From Aedes albopictus (Eukaryota; Arthropoda; Insecta; Diptera; Culicidae): DNA of 64,000 bases. The notes beneath the pieces were generated by a model. That model was not told the origin of the DNA, searched no databases, and saw nothing but the letters and a program-made list of their open reading frames with translations. Location: the NCBI RefSeq assembly GCF_035046485.1, contig NC_085138.1, forward strand, positions 4,463,409 to 4,527,408, written 5' to 3'. Of the stretch, positions 26,291 to 38,699 are shown piece after piece. The translations under genes and the position numbers were made by a program. Numbering within the stretch: the stretch's first letter is position 1; each line of letters starts with the position of its first letter.

Positions 26291-26900
26291 ACAACTCAAA
26301 CTAGGCAAGATTAAACTCTTCGCAATAACAGCACAACAAAGAACAGCAGCAATAAAACCAGATCTGTATCGATTGGAAAACGCCAAAGGCGAGGATACAC
26401 AGAATACACTGTGTAAATCGCATAATGCGAAACCATATAGGTGAAAATTTAAACTAATTAACAACATCTTCATAATCCCGCCCTTATTTGGCCTCAAGTG
26501 AGACTAAAGAAGGGCAGCCGATTGTTTCGGAGAAACACAAGGTCCACTGCACCATTGCTACGGTTAGCGCAGTAAGCTCAACATACTGTGGAGGGCGCCC
26601 TGGTACTCCACAGGCTCCGTTTGCGGTAAGGCTTTTATAAGACCCCCCTAGCCATTCATTCCTAGGCATGGTAAGCATGAAGCCGCATCACACCATGATT
26701 TTGGGGGTCACCTGTTGGTGGATTCTTACCACCGGAACAGGCGGTCCGTAGTGTTTTTCTTAGCCAATTGAGACAATCGCTACCGACACTACACAGCTAT
26801 CTAGGCTCATCGAGAAAAGAAGTTAATATTGATGATCAACTTCATACGGGCCCGAACAGCCGAAACTAGGCAGATTCCTTTCACTCCTTCGGTAGTAGTT
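26291..26900 (-). mobile_element. Probable 5' region of the LOA/R1-like LINE
   Basis: This stretch lies directly upstream (minus strand) of the endonuclease start. It has two open stretches of 64 and 72 codons without recognisable domains. The position suggests a 5' UTR or remnant of ORF1. No zinc-knuckle motif is seen. Confidence 0.4.
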
Positions 26901-26949
26901 CGGTTTTCCAGATTCTGACTACCAACCGGTGCAGACAGGTGGTCAGCTA

Positions 26950-27590
26950 ATCTGGGCCCATCTTGATGAGTTCTACTGTGATACCACCCTTTCCAACTGC
27001 TTTGTTGGTTCAGCTAGTGAATGGCATCCCTAACTTCCTTCAGCGTGGGAGTTGGCTGATTACGGTCTTCTACTGCATTAGCGCTGTTCACCCTTGTCGT
27101 GGTCTCCCATGCTTACGTCCACCACGCCATTGAGGTGCTCGTTGAAGTGCTGCTTCCACCTTTCGATCCGTCCGTCAAAAGGCTTCCGTCATTATCCCTG
27201 CATATTTCGGCTCGCAGCATGAAGCCGTTACGGGATACGTTGAACTTCTAGTAAAACTTCCGTGTTTCATGAGAACGGCACAGTACAGCAGTACCATTAG
27301 CTTATGTTTCCAGCTCACGTGCTGTTGTCGCAGCCAGATGGTATGATAACCTTCAAATGTTCGTACCAAGGATCCTGTCCAACACACCTCGTAGATCGGC
27401 GACTATGCGGGTGCTCCCAATGAAGTTGAGAGATCGGCAGTTCCACGTACCGCGTTTCCCATCGCAAGTCCTTTTTGTACATTGGAGTCGTTGCCGTTGG
27501 TCTTGGTTTGTTGTTCGGTTCTGTTGCTAATTTTCTGTTACAATGTTTTTTTAAGGGCCGAACACCAACCCGGAGGACCATAGTGAAAAA
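26950..27590 (-). pseudogene. Deleted RTE-like LINE (endonuclease start joined to linker)
   Basis: Minus strand near 27450 reads RGTWNCRSLNFIGSTRIVADLRGVLD in one frame, the start of an RTE-type endonuclease. Soon afterwards (27260-27100) the text is linker-like: SRNGFMLRAEICRD, then DGRIERWKQHFNEHLNG and VVDVSMGDHDKG. In the RTE copy at 33.1-34.4 kb these two regions lie about 1 kb apart (compare RSRRGFVPQADMCRD and ERWRQHNDEHLNG there). The intervening catalytic part of the endonuclease has been deleted. Several frameshifts are present. Confidence 0.75.
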
Positions 27591-27619
27591 TTTAGCTTGG
27601 AATTACTTGGAATCCTTTC

Positions 27620-29330
27620 CTGGTACTACTCAGACGTTAATCAACTGCCCCAAACATGGGGATCAGACTCTATTGTGAGCCACTCCTCTAGAGCCGACCT
27701 ACTGATACCAGAATCTGACTAAAATTCCCCCCGACATTGGTGACCAAATCTTCCTTAAGGTTGCTCGCAGCCCGTCTGGTGCCACGCGGAGGTAGCAATA
27801 GGAGTTGCTTGGCAGAGGCTGATGCATCTCAATGGGTCACTACTCAGCCTTTACCGTGCCAATCCAAAACTAATTGTGCCAGTGAATCTCTGTTCACTGC
27901 ATAGATGTCACGAAGAGGGTATAAGCTGTCCAGGAGATTAGTGGTCCTCATAGTTCGTTAGACATTTTCTGTCTTAATCGGCTATCATGGTTCACTGCAC
28001 ACTATCCATATTCATTCCTTAGACAAATTAAAATATCAACTGTGTGGTATATTACAAAGCAACTTATCCTTCTCCCCATGTACCACTTAGGTTGATGCCG
28101 GCACCTGAGCACGAATCGCACCCGCAACATACCTTCTTGGAAAAATTTTCTTAATAATTCGTCACATGTCCTCTCGGAAATTCATTCCCAAGTATAGTGG
28201 CCATCATTTTTCATCGTATTCAATGGAAACGACAAGCGCTCCTCTGTACGCTCTGCACGGGAACCTACCTGCCCTTTCGCAACGACAATTTATGGCGCTT
28301 TTTATTTTCCGGATGCTCAACGTGCTGTTTCAACTTCTTCCCGATGCCCAATGGTTCAAAGACTGTACCGTACAGAGGAAGGTATCGCCGACCGACGTCC
28401 CCCCGGAAAGGATTGATGGGAAAACTTTGTCCGACTCACCTATCACGAATATCATCTTTTTTGAAATTCAATGACGTGGATGACCGGACGGATGTTCCTT
28501 GAGTTGAAATGTGAAATGCCCGTGCTGCAGCTCAGTCAGTGGAACACCACCGCAGCCAAGTTGTGCTTTCTTTTAATTTTTCCCATGCTTCTTCTGGAAA
28601 GAAATTCCATGAAATATACCTGCAAACACTGCACAGGATCATCACATGCAGCCATAGCTCAGGAAGCCAAGTAATCGCGTTGTTGGCATAGGTACGTACG
28701 GCAATCCGTGCCGGTTCAGTGGAACAGACGTCAAGCATTCAAGCGCTGCAGGATTCCCCCTGACACTCGCGTCAAGTTGCATAAGCTCGCCAGTCAAGCC
28801 CGGTAAAGTTGATGATGCTGAGAAATGTCCTTATTCATAGGGACGTGTTTCCTTCCTGGTGGCGGGGAACGAGTAAATAGTATACTGCTGTTGTAAGGAG
28901 AAGTAGCAATGCAGGTGATGTTGAACATAAATCTGGAAAATGAATCTCGTGTGTAATTGCAATGTCATTTCAAAAAGATTTTTCTTCAGCAATATGAGAG
29001 CTAATAATGATTACTACATTCTCTCTCCTATTTTCTATATTCATTGGTTTGACAGGTCAATAGATTATTACGGCGAACTCAATTCCGTAGCAAAAATCAA
29101 ATAGTTCGTTAAATAAAACTATTAAATATTTTTGTTTTTTTTTTAAGTTATTTTAAATGTCAATTTCTCGATTTTCCATAGGCTGATTTTTTCAAGTCGA
29201 AATTGCTTGAATGTTTGAAATGCTTTGACCAAACAACAGAAACACGTGATTGATGATAAATTGAGATTTGAAATGCGTTAAGCAATTCACATGCTCTTTA
29301 TTCGGATGTGAAGAGGAAACCTGAATTCAA
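27620..29330. other. No gene recognised; GC-richer island at 28150-28850
   Basis: The stretch 28150-28850 is more GC-rich than its surroundings and contains overlapping ORFs of about 100 codons on plus (28166-28474 and 28197-28502) and 68 on minus (28532-28738). None shows a domain, and overlap in two frames argues against coding. The rest is AT-rich. Confidence 0.35.
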
Positions 29331-29535
29331 GAATTATTTACAGAATTCCTTCAGGAAGGCCTGCAGTGATTCCTACATGATATGCTTCACGGATTCTCCT
29401 TCAGGAGTACCTCCAAGGATTCTTCAAGAAATTCTCCATTAATTCTGTTAGAAGGAGTTCCTCCAAGAATTCTTTCAAGGACTTGTTCAGTAAATAATTC
29501 GAGTATTCTCTCAGGAACATCTGAGGCATTTCTCA
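29330..29535. repeat. Short GGAATTCC-type repeat fragment
   Basis: About 200 bp of degenerate TTCCTTCAGGAAGGC, AGGATTCTTCAAGAAATTC and similar steps. It is the same family as the larger blocks. Confidence 0.65.
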
Positions 29536-29589
29536 AAGAACTGGAATAACACCTTTGTTTTTCTAAAAAAAAAGAGCCTAAGAGATTCT

Positions 29590-29700
29590 GAGACGGGCTT
29601 GGTGGGCTAGTTGCTACCGCTTCTGATTCGTATACAGAAGGTCCTGGGTTCAATCCTTGGCCCGTCCCTTTTCACTTACATTGTATGTTTCTGTTTACTT
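29590..29700 (+). mobile_element. Feilai-like tRNA-derived SINE
   Basis: GACGGGCTTGGTGGGCTAGT resembles a tRNA 5' end with A box. GTCCTGGGTTCAATCC at 29641-29656 is a good B box (consensus GGTTCGANTCC). The head GACGGGC and tail GCCCGTCCC pair as an acceptor-like stem. The sequence matches my memory of the Aedes Feilai SINE head. The 3' limit is not clear, and no poly(A) or simple tail is seen nearby. Confidence 0.75.
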
Positions 29701-30200
29701 TATCCCTCCTCTTTACATATACAACCTATGTACAATCACATGTTTATAGCCATCGCTAGAACAGAAGCATGTTGAAAAAGCCGTTTTCTCCCTTTCAACT
29801 TTCACAGCACAGTACCAATCTATCATATAACGCCTACGAGTTATGCAATCAAGCGAACTGTGCCGCATTATCTTCAGAGTAATAAATATACTAATCTATC
29901 ACCTCACGGTCGGCATCCACGTATCAATGTGTGAACCCATTGCCAACCATGTCCCACCAACACGCGTACATCCGTATGAATTTGTGACGCAGAAATATAT
30001 TTGGTCTGCTGTTGATACAAACGATTAAAATCATCACTTCCTTCTCCTTCCCCACATTGACCAGCAACCTGGTGTAGCAGGCGTCATTTTCGCCTCAAAT
30101 TCTTGCTGGGATTCTACAAGTCAATTTTCCTGGGATTCCTTCAGAAATTCCTTCTGTGATCACGTCACGATGTTCTCCATCGATCCCTCCGGATTTCCAA
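29701..30200. other. SINE flank and short simple repeat
   Basis: AT-rich DNA, possibly the SINE body, then a few GGAATTCC-type steps (30100-30160). No gene. Confidence 0.35.
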
Positions 30201-30229
30201 TTCTTCAAGACATTCCTCTAGATACCTAC

Positions 30230-31173
30230 CTTACCAATCAGGCTAAGGCCGGAGTGGCCTCTGCTGTACATAGTAGCCGCCTCCATTCCACTCGGTCCAT
30301 GGCTGTGTGTCTCCAGTTCCGCACTCTGCGTAGGGTCCGCAGATCGTCCTCCACATGGTCGACCCACCTAGCTTACTGCGCTCCCCGTCTTCTTGTACCG
30401 GTCGGATGACTCTCGAGAACCATTTTAGTCGGGTTGCTATCCGACATCCTGATGACGTGACCCGCCCACCGTAGCCTCCCGATTTTCACGGTGTGGACGG
30501 TGGTTGGTTCTCTCAGCAGCTGATGCAGCTCGTGGTTCATTCGCCTTCTCCAAGTCCCGTTCATCTGCACTCCGCCGTAGATGGTACGCAACACCTTCCG
30601 TTCGAAAACTCCAAGGGCGCGTTGATTCTCTGGACGTAGGGTCCATGTTTCGTGCCCATAGAGGACGACCGGTCTAATCAGCGTTTTGTAGATAGTTAAC
30701 TTCGTGTTACGGCGAACTTTATTCGATCGTAGAGTTCTGCGGAGTCCAAAGAAAGCACGATTTCCTGCCACAATGCGCCTCTAAATTTCTCTGCTGGTGT
30801 AGTTGTCGGCGTTTACCAGTGAGCCCAAGTACACGAATTCTTCAACCGCCTCGATTTCATCACCGTCGATATGAATTCGGGGTGGCGGGCGCGGTGATTC
30901 CTCCCTGGAGCTCTTTGCCATCATGTACTTTGTCTTCGACACATTAATGACTAATCCGATTCGCCTGGCTTCACTCTTTAGTCGGATGTACGTTTCCGCC
31001 ATCGTCTCAAATTTACGAGCAATAATATCAATATCATCAGCGAAACCAAGCAGCTGAACGGACTTCGTGAAAATCGTTCCACTCGTGTTTATCCCCGCTC
31101 TCCTAATTACACCCTCTAAAGCAATGTTGAACAGCAAGCACAAACGACCATCACCTTGCCGTAACCCTCTGCG
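30230..31173 (-). pseudogene. RTE reverse transcriptase, C-terminal half
   Basis: From 31167 downward the frame reads LRQGDG, then CLLFNIALEGVIRRAG, the catalytic GFADDIDII (31033-31047), SKTKYMMAK (template/primer region) and EFVYLGSLVN. It continues to GLRRTLRS, TLIRPVVLYGHETWTL, RLRWAGHVIRMS, RWVDHVEDDL and MDRVEWRRLL. Two in-frame stops break it (SREI*RRIVAGN at 30781-30783, compatible with CAG to TAG; and GAQ*ARW at 30370). The order and motifs are those of RTE-clade elements. Reverse transcription at the target site is the family's role; this copy cannot encode it. Confidence 0.93.
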
Positions 31174-32495
31174 TGTAATAATGCTCTAGCTCAGGGCTAT
31201 TTACTCTCAGGGTCGGCTGCCACTTACTACGGGAGGACTCACGACACCAACACTAGTCAACAACAGAGGCGGACAACACAGGAAATTCAAGCCCTTCCTC
31301 CTAGATCAAAAAACGCTGCACAAAACTAAGCTTAAACATTTTTATTCTTATTAAATTACAAGGTTACATCAAATAAGGGGGGGGGGGGTTATATCGTTGC
31401 GGCCGTGCTAAACGTTGGAGCTCATGCAGTGGAGAGAGAGAGAGAGGTAGTGGTTTATAGTTTACTTGCTCAAGATGCCACCTAATAGGCGGAATGCCTA
31501 GTTGTACGGTGTCCGTGGTCTTCTGGCTGGAACGTTGGTCGGGTGGGCCATACTCCTACTGGCGATTCTTGAGGGATGGCTGGCTGCAGGAGGAGCCTTC
31601 CGAGGGATGTTCTGATCTGGGTTCGCTCCTTCCGTCCTTTCCTCTAGTGGGGTTGAGAAACGTGTGGTTCGGTCTGAATGGTGACGTCCCGTAGACTCAT
31701 GTACGCGGTGACAGCCAATCGGATTTTGAGCACTCCCGAGAGCGGGGAAACCCACGGCCCTCCCGGGGACCCTCACCTCAATGGCAGCGGCTGTCACTCT
31801 CGCGCCACGTGTGGCTCGGGGAAATAGCGATGGGGGCTCGCCGGCCACCAGCCTAGGGCTCGCCACCAGTCCCAGTAGGGCGGCAGATACTAGTCGTAGG
31901 GGCGGTATCCAGCGTCTGGAAGGCAACGGTGATCCACGGAGCACTTCCTCACTTTTTCTAGCTCGGCAGTTCTTCTAGGGAGAAATCCACTCAACGCCCG
32001 GGGTTCGTGGGCCACTTTTTGGTCTTTCTTCTTGTCGGCGTTATCCGGTGTCGACCCTGGTCCGACGATACAGGGAACCAATCTCTGGCGGGTTATTCCC
32101 GGTGGACACGTTTCACGGGAAAAAGAAAATCGTTTACACGTCCGAACTATCGGGTTGTTCAAAACTTTCTGCCCCCTATTCTATTTCTCAATCAACTTCT
32201 CCTCCGTTTCTTCTCCTTCTCTCCTCTTTTCTCTCTCTCCCTCTCTCTCTCACTCTTTATCCGGAAGTACACAGTTCTGACAACTTTGGAGATATATATT
32301 TACAGGTGATGAGATTATGAGAAGTGAGACAACTACGAGGGGTAATATACCCTGCCTATCTAAGACTAAATTCTAGAATAATATTTGATGATGTCCTAAC
32401 GTTTGCCCTCACACTACTATAAAGCTAGGAGGAGAAAAAAGGTCTTAAACCTACTGCATTTGTCCCCCAGTATTGTTGCCATGGTTTTGGTAACA
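31174..32495. mobile_element. 1.32-kb TG...CA insertion, TSD TGCG (probable solo LTR)
   Basis: The reverse transcriptase codons for ...ESR and GLRQGDG are separated exactly here. The host reads CTCTGCG on the left and TGCGAGATTC on the right, so TGCG (31170-31173 and 32496-32499) is a 4-bp target duplication. The insert begins TGTAATAATG and ends GGTAACA, the TG...CA edges expected of an LTR. The interior is GC-rich at 31.5-32.1 kb with short tracts (G-run at 31379, GA-repeat at 31433, CT-repeat at 32220). No coding domain is visible, hence a solo LTR is the simplest reading. At 1.3 kb it would be a long LTR. Confidence 0.8.
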
Positions 32496-32499
32496 TGCG

Positions 32500-33067
32500 A
32501 GATTCGAAGGAATTCGAGAGTGTCCCTGATACTCGAACTACGCACATCATTCGATCCATCGTCGCCTTGATCAATTGTATCAGCTTATCCTGGAATCCGT
32601 ATTCGTGCAAAATCTGCCATAGCTGTTCTCGATCGATTGTATCATACGCCGATTTGAAATCGATGAACAAGTGATGTGTGGGCACGTTGTATTCGTGGCA
32701 TTTCTGCAACACCTGGCGGATCGCGAACATCTGGTTCGTTGAGGCGCGTTCACCCATAGATCCAGCCTGATATTGCCCCACGAACTCTCTTGCAATCAGT
32801 GATAGACGGCGGCATAAAATTTGAGAGAGTATCTTGTAGGCAGCGCTCAGTAGTGTGATCGCGCGGTAGTTCCCGCAATCCAACTTGTCGCCCTTTTTGT
32901 CGATGGGACACACGATACCTTCCATCCATCCCTCCGGTAATACTTCCTCCTCCCAAATGTAGGGCTCTCACTAGTGCTGCTCCAGCGGCTTTGTTGTTTT
33001 TCAACCAGCCAACCTCCTCCTCAATCTCTTGGAGGTCAGGGGCCGGAAGTCTTTCATCCATACTCAC
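32500..33067 (-). pseudogene. RTE reverse transcriptase, N-terminal half
   Basis: The frame reads DLQEIEEEVGWLKNNKAAG and, after a frameshift near 32965, MEGIVCPIDKKGDKLDCGNYRAI, TLLSAAYKILSQILCRRL, GSMGERASTNQMF and the catalytic FIDFKSAYDTIDR. It ends in RVSGTLSNSFESR at the insertion point 32499. These are the finger and palm motifs that precede FADD in LINE reverse transcriptases. The downstream half lies beyond the 1.3-kb insertion. One or two indels make the copy inactive. Confidence 0.92.
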
Positions 33068-33600
33068 ATACTCAAATCTGTTACTACGCCACCTTCGGTA
33101 CTTGCAACGTTGCCATTGAGATGCTCATCGTTATGCTGCCGCCACCTCTCGACCACCTCACGCTCGCTCGTGAGAATATTCCCGTAACTGTCTCGGCACA
33201 TGTCGGCTTGTGGCACGAAGCCCCTGCGCGAGCGGTTCAGCTTCTCGTACAATTTTCGTGTGTCCTTCTGGCGCTTCTTCATCCGGAAGACTGAGTTCTG
33301 CCTGTTCCGCGCCTGTCTGTAACGTGCCTACTCGCTCTCGTACGGTGTTGCAGCATTCTCGCCCATGCTGCATTTTTCTCGTTTTTCAACTGTTCACATT
33401 CGCCGTCGTACCAGTCGTTCCTGTGATTCGGAGTCGCGAAGCCTAGTGCTGTAGCCGAAGTACTACCTATGGCGGATCGTATGTCCATCCAACCATCTTC
33501 AAGTGTAGCTGCGCTAAGCTGCTCTTCCGTTGGTAGGGCCACTGCTAACTGCTGCGCGTAGTCTTGAGCCACTTCTACGTTACGAAGTTGCTCGATGTTG
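33064..33600 (-). pseudogene. RTE linker between endonuclease and reverse transcriptase
   Basis: Overlapping frames give LYEKLNRSRRGFVPQADMCRD, GNILTSEREVVERWRQH and, further upstream, PNHRNDWYDGECEQLKNEKNAA with VEVAQDYAQQLAVALP. These are the characteristic basic linker phrases of RTE proteins. At least two frameshifts occur between 33150 and 33400. Confidence 0.85.
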
Positions 33601-34400
33601 AGCCGCGGCGTTCGACTTCGACGCGTGGTGATAACTGTCGAAAGTTTTGAGCGCATGCATAAACGACTAAGTAGTGATCCGAATCTATATTCGCACTGCG
33701 GTATGTGCGGACGTTGGTTATATCCGAGAAGAATTTACCATCGATTAGAACGTGGTCGATTTGGTTTTCTGTTTGATGGTCGGGTGATCTCCAGGTGGCT
33801 TTGTGGATATCTTTGCGGGGGAAGAAGGTGCTTCGGACTACCATACCACGGGAGGCTGCAAAGTTTACGCATCGCTGGCCGTTATCATTCGATACGGCGT
33901 GCAGGCTGTTTCGCCCGATTACCGGTCTGTACATTTCCTCCCTTCCTACCTGCGCGTTCATGTCGCCGACAACGATTTTCACGTCACGCGGCGAACCATC
34001 GTATGTTTGCTCTAACTGCGCGTAGAACGCTTCTTTCTCGTCATCGGGTCTCCCTTCGTGTGGGCAGTGGACGTTGATGATGCTGTAGTTGAAGAAACGG
34101 CCCTTAACTCTCAACATGCACATCCTTGCGTTGATCGGCTGCCACCCGATCACACGTTGTCGCATCTTGCCCAACACTATAAATCCTGTTCCCAGTTCAT
34201 TGGTGGTGCCACAGCTTTGGTAGAAGGTAGCCGCTCGATGCCCGCTTTTCCACACTTTCTGTCCAGTCCAACAAAGTTCCTGCAGCGCTACGATGTCGAA
34301 GTTGCGGGGATGTAGTTCGTCGTAGATTATCCTGTCACATCCTGCGAAACCCAGTGACTTGCAATTCCATGTTCCAAGTTTATAATCGTAGTCCTTATTT
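33575..34400 (-). pseudogene. RTE apurinic-type endonuclease domain
   Basis: The minus-strand frame starts with KLGTWNCKSLGFAGCDRI (about 34380-34325), then VALQELCW (catalytic Glu). The long ORF from 34255 carries INVHCPHEGR (residues 60-69), GDMNAQ (97-102), IDHVLI (166-171) and SDHYLV (192-197). These N, E, D-N and SDH motifs are those of the exonuclease-endonuclease-phosphatase fold that nicks target DNA for LINE integration. The domain itself is almost intact. It runs out of frame near 33580 into the linker. Confidence 0.93.
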
Positions 34401-34608
34401 CGTCGCGTGGGTCTTTGCCGATTGTATCGAGTCGTATTTTCTCCTATGTTATTCGCAATGGGGATTTTTACGGGTGGCTTATTGGGCCTACGCCAACACT
34501 CCTGTCTCGCCGGAGGGCCATCGTGCCAGTTCTGTTTAACGTCCCAACCAACACTGGGACGATCACGCTGATGGGGCTACCACCTCTGATCTAGCTGGGC
34601 GTGGTGCA

Positions 34609-36286
34609 GCCCCAGACAACCAATTTGCACGTATAATGAAATTTATGTTCATGTTATACGTACTTTTATGCGTTAAAGTTACATCGCATAAGATGCAGTA
34701 AAAGTGCCTTAGCGTGCAAAAGTGGAGGCGCTATACGTGCATTGACGGAAAAATAATGACGCTATATGACTTGAAGCGATATCTTATGCGATGTACGGTA
34801 TGCACTATTGCGACGTAATATAACACCTTATGCGACTTAAAAATATTCAAAAAAAATCTTGTTATCTAAGTATTCTATTAGTTGGATTATCGAGCCGCAC
34901 TTCACACTTAGCACCAAACAATACTTATGAAACACACTGAATAAATGTCATGACATTCTAACTCACCTTAGTGCTTGTTGGAATGCACTTTGTTTCCGTG
35001 CGCTGTACGTGTTCGGCAGGCTCTTTGGAAATCAAAATGATGTAGCATGATTTCCCGCACAGTTACCACTACTCCTCTCTTGCTAGCACCACCCATTGTT
35101 AATTATAAGGTCAACAAAACAAAAATGATGACTTGTTTTGTAACCATAATGATGAATTTTCACTATCTTTAGCTTTTTGGCACTCCAACAGCACCGCTTT
35201 CATTGTTATCACATATCACATCGCAAAATGCCAACGGTTCTAGCTTATGCGAGTTTGTATGTACATTTGAACGAGTTTATTTTCACTTTTATGCGATTTA
35301 GTTTGTACACCAATGCGAGTTAAACTGACATAATTAGAAAAGCACCAAAAGAAGTCGTATAATCATCGCAGTACGCAATCATGCGAATTCAATTGACATT
35401 TTGCGAGTTCACTCGAACGCTTTTGCGAATAAGCAAAATTCATCGCAACAAAACATCGGAATATCGTCTACTACGATGTAGTCATACATTATAAAAGTTA
35501 ATTTGCACTCTTATCCCTCTAATACCCAAATTTTTGATTTTGATCTAAATATCATTTTTCGTCATCTAAAATCGATTTAAACATGTTTTGGAAGATGATT
35601 CTTTTTAATTCTCGATTTCGTAAATTTCAGTTTTTGATTTTTCTAATTTTTATTTTTGAACTTCTCTACAGTTTATTTTTCCCGGAAGCCTATTTGGGGT
35701 ACAGATTTTTTGAGATGAAAACATTTTGAGATTTTATGATAATTGTTGAAATATTTTTATTTTAAATGTTTTCCATAGGAAATTTTATTTTCCGTGTAAT
35801 TTTAAGGAAAATAACTTTAGAGTGTATTCAAATCCCTTAAACTATAAAACTAGGATAGAATGATTTGAGAAAAATTTAAAACATGTTAATTGTAGCGATT
35901 CAATACAAAATAAACAATGACTTCTAGAAGGTGACTAAAACATCATTTTTTCATTGATTTCTATAAAATGTAAATACGCTTTAAAATACACCAAAAACCA
36001 TTTTGAGATATACAAAACAGTCCTAAATATCAGCCAAAGATATAAAAATTTTGATTTTCCACGAAACAAAAATTACAAAAATGCTCAAACTATACCCCGT
36101 CTAAAGGCGGAGTTGGGTATTAGAGGATTATATGATTTTACCAGATACATCGCAGTAAGTTCAACAAATAACATCATATGCGATGAAAATTGTTCCTCAG
36201 CCGTACATATATACGATAGCGACTTGAAATAGTACTTTATACGATATACAGCGTGCACTCTTATGCGATTCCTGGTAGCCTGGGGC
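34609..36286. mobile_element. 1.68-kb TIR element with TTATGCGA subterminal motifs
   Basis: The left edge GCCCCAGACAACCA and the inverse of the right edge GCCCCAGGCTACCA match at 12 of 14 positions. Inside, TTATGCG(A) or its inverse occurs at about 34666, 34685, 34784, 34828, 35244, 35289 and 36261, with weaker TGCGA and TCGCA steps between. The motif is densest near both ends, as expected for transposase-binding sites. No target duplication is evident and no transposase is visible. It sits in the 5' region of the RTE LINE. Confidence 0.72.
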
Positions 36287-36486
36287 ATTTCTTACTCAAC
36301 CGCTGGATGCCAGAACATACGCTGTTTGAGCCGCACCCCTTGGTGAACAGACGATCGGGTCGTACCTCTTCAATCTAGCTGAAGTCGGGAAGGATAACAG
36401 TGCCCAGACTGCACTACCAGCCAGGCTACCAGCTAAGCACACAACTCTTAGCTGGCGGTCATCGCTTGACCCGTGGAAGCATGAGG
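36287..36486 (-). mobile_element. RTE 5' region between two insertions
   Basis: It aligns with 1090-1195: 'GCTGAAGTCGG', 'AACAGTGCCCAGACTGCACTACC', 'CTAAGCACACAAC'. It is therefore host LINE sequence left between the 34609-36286 and 36489-39827 elements. Confidence 0.7.
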
Positions 36487-38164
36487 TAGGGGAATTGTGG
36501 GTAAAATGAACAGGGGGGGTAAAATGAACAGGGTGATGTTTTACAGCAATTAGCGTATTTCTGCATGTTTTAACAATTGGATTCTGTGTGATAGCGTAAA
36601 TCATTATACTTCTGCAGATTTTGAACTTTAAAATTCAATAAACCACTTAACTATAACGAAAAGTTTAAAAACCACGCGAAAACTATGCTCTGATGTAAAA
36701 TTGAACTTATCTGAATTAAGGTCTATTCGTATATTTTTCGCAGAATATGACATATGTTATGTCATATTCCAATAATGTACTCCAAAAAGACAATATTCAG
36801 TTGAAAAAAATAATTAGGTTATGCTTTCAATACAATTTTAGGAACAACTTTAAAACCAGCACGACTTGGGGGTAAAATGAACAGCTGGTTCAAACTTTAT
36901 CCATTTTTTATATATTTTTTTTTTTTGTAATCTCGGTATATTGAAATCTAGACACAGCTAGAGGAAAAAGTTAAGAAAAATATTTTAAGCTTTTAAATTA
37001 AGATTTTTATCCTTAAAACCGCTTATTTTAGTATATTTTTTTAAAATAATGATTCCAGCACATTCCAAATTTTATATCAAAAGTTTTAAAAGGCTAGCAT
37101 GTAAAGCTTACATTGAACCCAAGTAACACAACTTGTTATATAATAGTTATAAATTCACGATTCATACATAATCGTTTGTTGATTTCTTGTATTCTTAACT
37201 CAATATCGAACACTTATATAAGCAAAACAGCGCAAAAAATGGCGGCTTATAAAACATCTTACAGGTTGTATAAGATGTATCTTCATACACTAATAATACT
37301 CCCGATGTACGTTCCCATCAACTCTGTAACGTTGATTAGTTGCAATTAGGCTAATTATCAGTTTGAAAATCATATAGAATATTGATATAATACAATTACA
37401 TTCGTAGGCTGGAATTAAGATTTTTTCAAGTCATTGAACGTGCATAAAATGCTTATAATACATAACCATCTGCATTTCCATAATTAAGCTATTTGAAAGG
37501 TATATTACTTGGAGAATTCACTTATACAACAAAATATTAGGTGACAGTCGCAAAACAGGGTAACTGACAGAAAGAAAACCACATCAAAACAAATGTTGAA
37601 GGCGGTAAATAAAGATATAAATATTTTTTTTACGAAAAACCACGATAATGTAAACTTGAAAAATGCTTTCCAAATGTTGAAGTTAATCATATTAAATTAT
37701 TCGAACAACTATGAAATGGTCTTGCTCAGTAGCGATGGTGTTGTATCATATGCGCTTCAGAATTTACCGAGCAGTTTTCAATTTAACTTTTCCATAATTC
37801 ATGCGCCTCTGAACTGGATTAAAAAATGCATCATAGACTAGCCAAATTATCCAGTTGTGTTAGATTTTTTTAAATCCACATGAAAAAAGCAATATGGCAG
37901 ACAGTCCACGAAGCTTACAGTACCGTTCAAAAATGTTAAAATAGTTTAAATTTTAATAATCTTTATAATTGAGTACATGATCTATTACAGTGGAGACGTT
38001 ATGCCAAGAAGAAAAAGGAGAACATATGATACGGAGCTATTACTGCCCTAAGCCTTCAGTACACGCTATGCCAAGTGTGCAAATTCTTCCGCGCGCATAA
38101 CCCGGCAGGCCAACAGCGGTCGCAACATTGACAAAACATCGGAAATGTCAAACGTTTGCTTTTA

Positions 38165-38262
38165 TGTTGGTTGATGCTTGCGGAATCGAACCCGTCACCC
38201 CCAGCATAATCCTGCTGAATATCCACGCTTTTACAACTGTGGTTATATGGGCCCTATATAGG
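38165..38262 (-). mobile_element. tRNA-like (SINE) segment inside a TIR element
   Basis: On the minus strand ATAACCACAGTTGTAAAAGC resembles a D-arm region, and GACGGGTTCGATTCCGC (about 38180-38196) is a perfect B box. The distance between them is tRNA-like, but arms pair poorly and no intact tRNA can be drawn. It is most simply a SINE head inserted into, or part of, the 37118-39523 element. Confidence 0.55.
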
Positions 38263-38699
38263 AGATTCAAGTAAAAGTCTCAAATTACTACCTAATACAA
38301 CATTCACTTGTTTATGATGACCAACAAGTCAGGGAAAAGTAGTTGCAACTTATTAATTTTTATTTGTGGATCTATATTTTTATCCGGTACTGTACGTTTT
38401 TTTTTCTAATGAGGTGCATTTGACATTTGTACAAGTATTTTTATTTGATGAATATGATGGTTAAAATAACATATCAATAACATCATTTGAACAACTCTGC
38501 AATAAATTTCACAAAACTTGTTAAAGCGTTTATATTACATCTAGGTAACATTTGTACAGCATGCGTATTAATTGGTTTAATTTTTGATTTTCGATACTTA
38601 TCACAACGCCAAAATAACAGTATTATACCTAATTGCCAAGCCTGGCGAAGTCTATCGAAATGTCAAAATATTATCAAAAGTAAACACCAATAATTCTGG

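Noticed and set aside
28166..28502. Two overlapping ORFs of about 100 codons as an exon
   Set aside because: They overlap in different frames with equal plausibility and have no recognisable motif.
29590..29700. A functional tRNA gene
   Set aside because: A and B boxes are present, but the cloverleaf does not pair and the sequence resembles a Feilai SINE head.
24540..36486. An active LINE
   Set aside because: Both the LOA/R1-like and RTE copies carry multiple stops, frameshifts and insertions.
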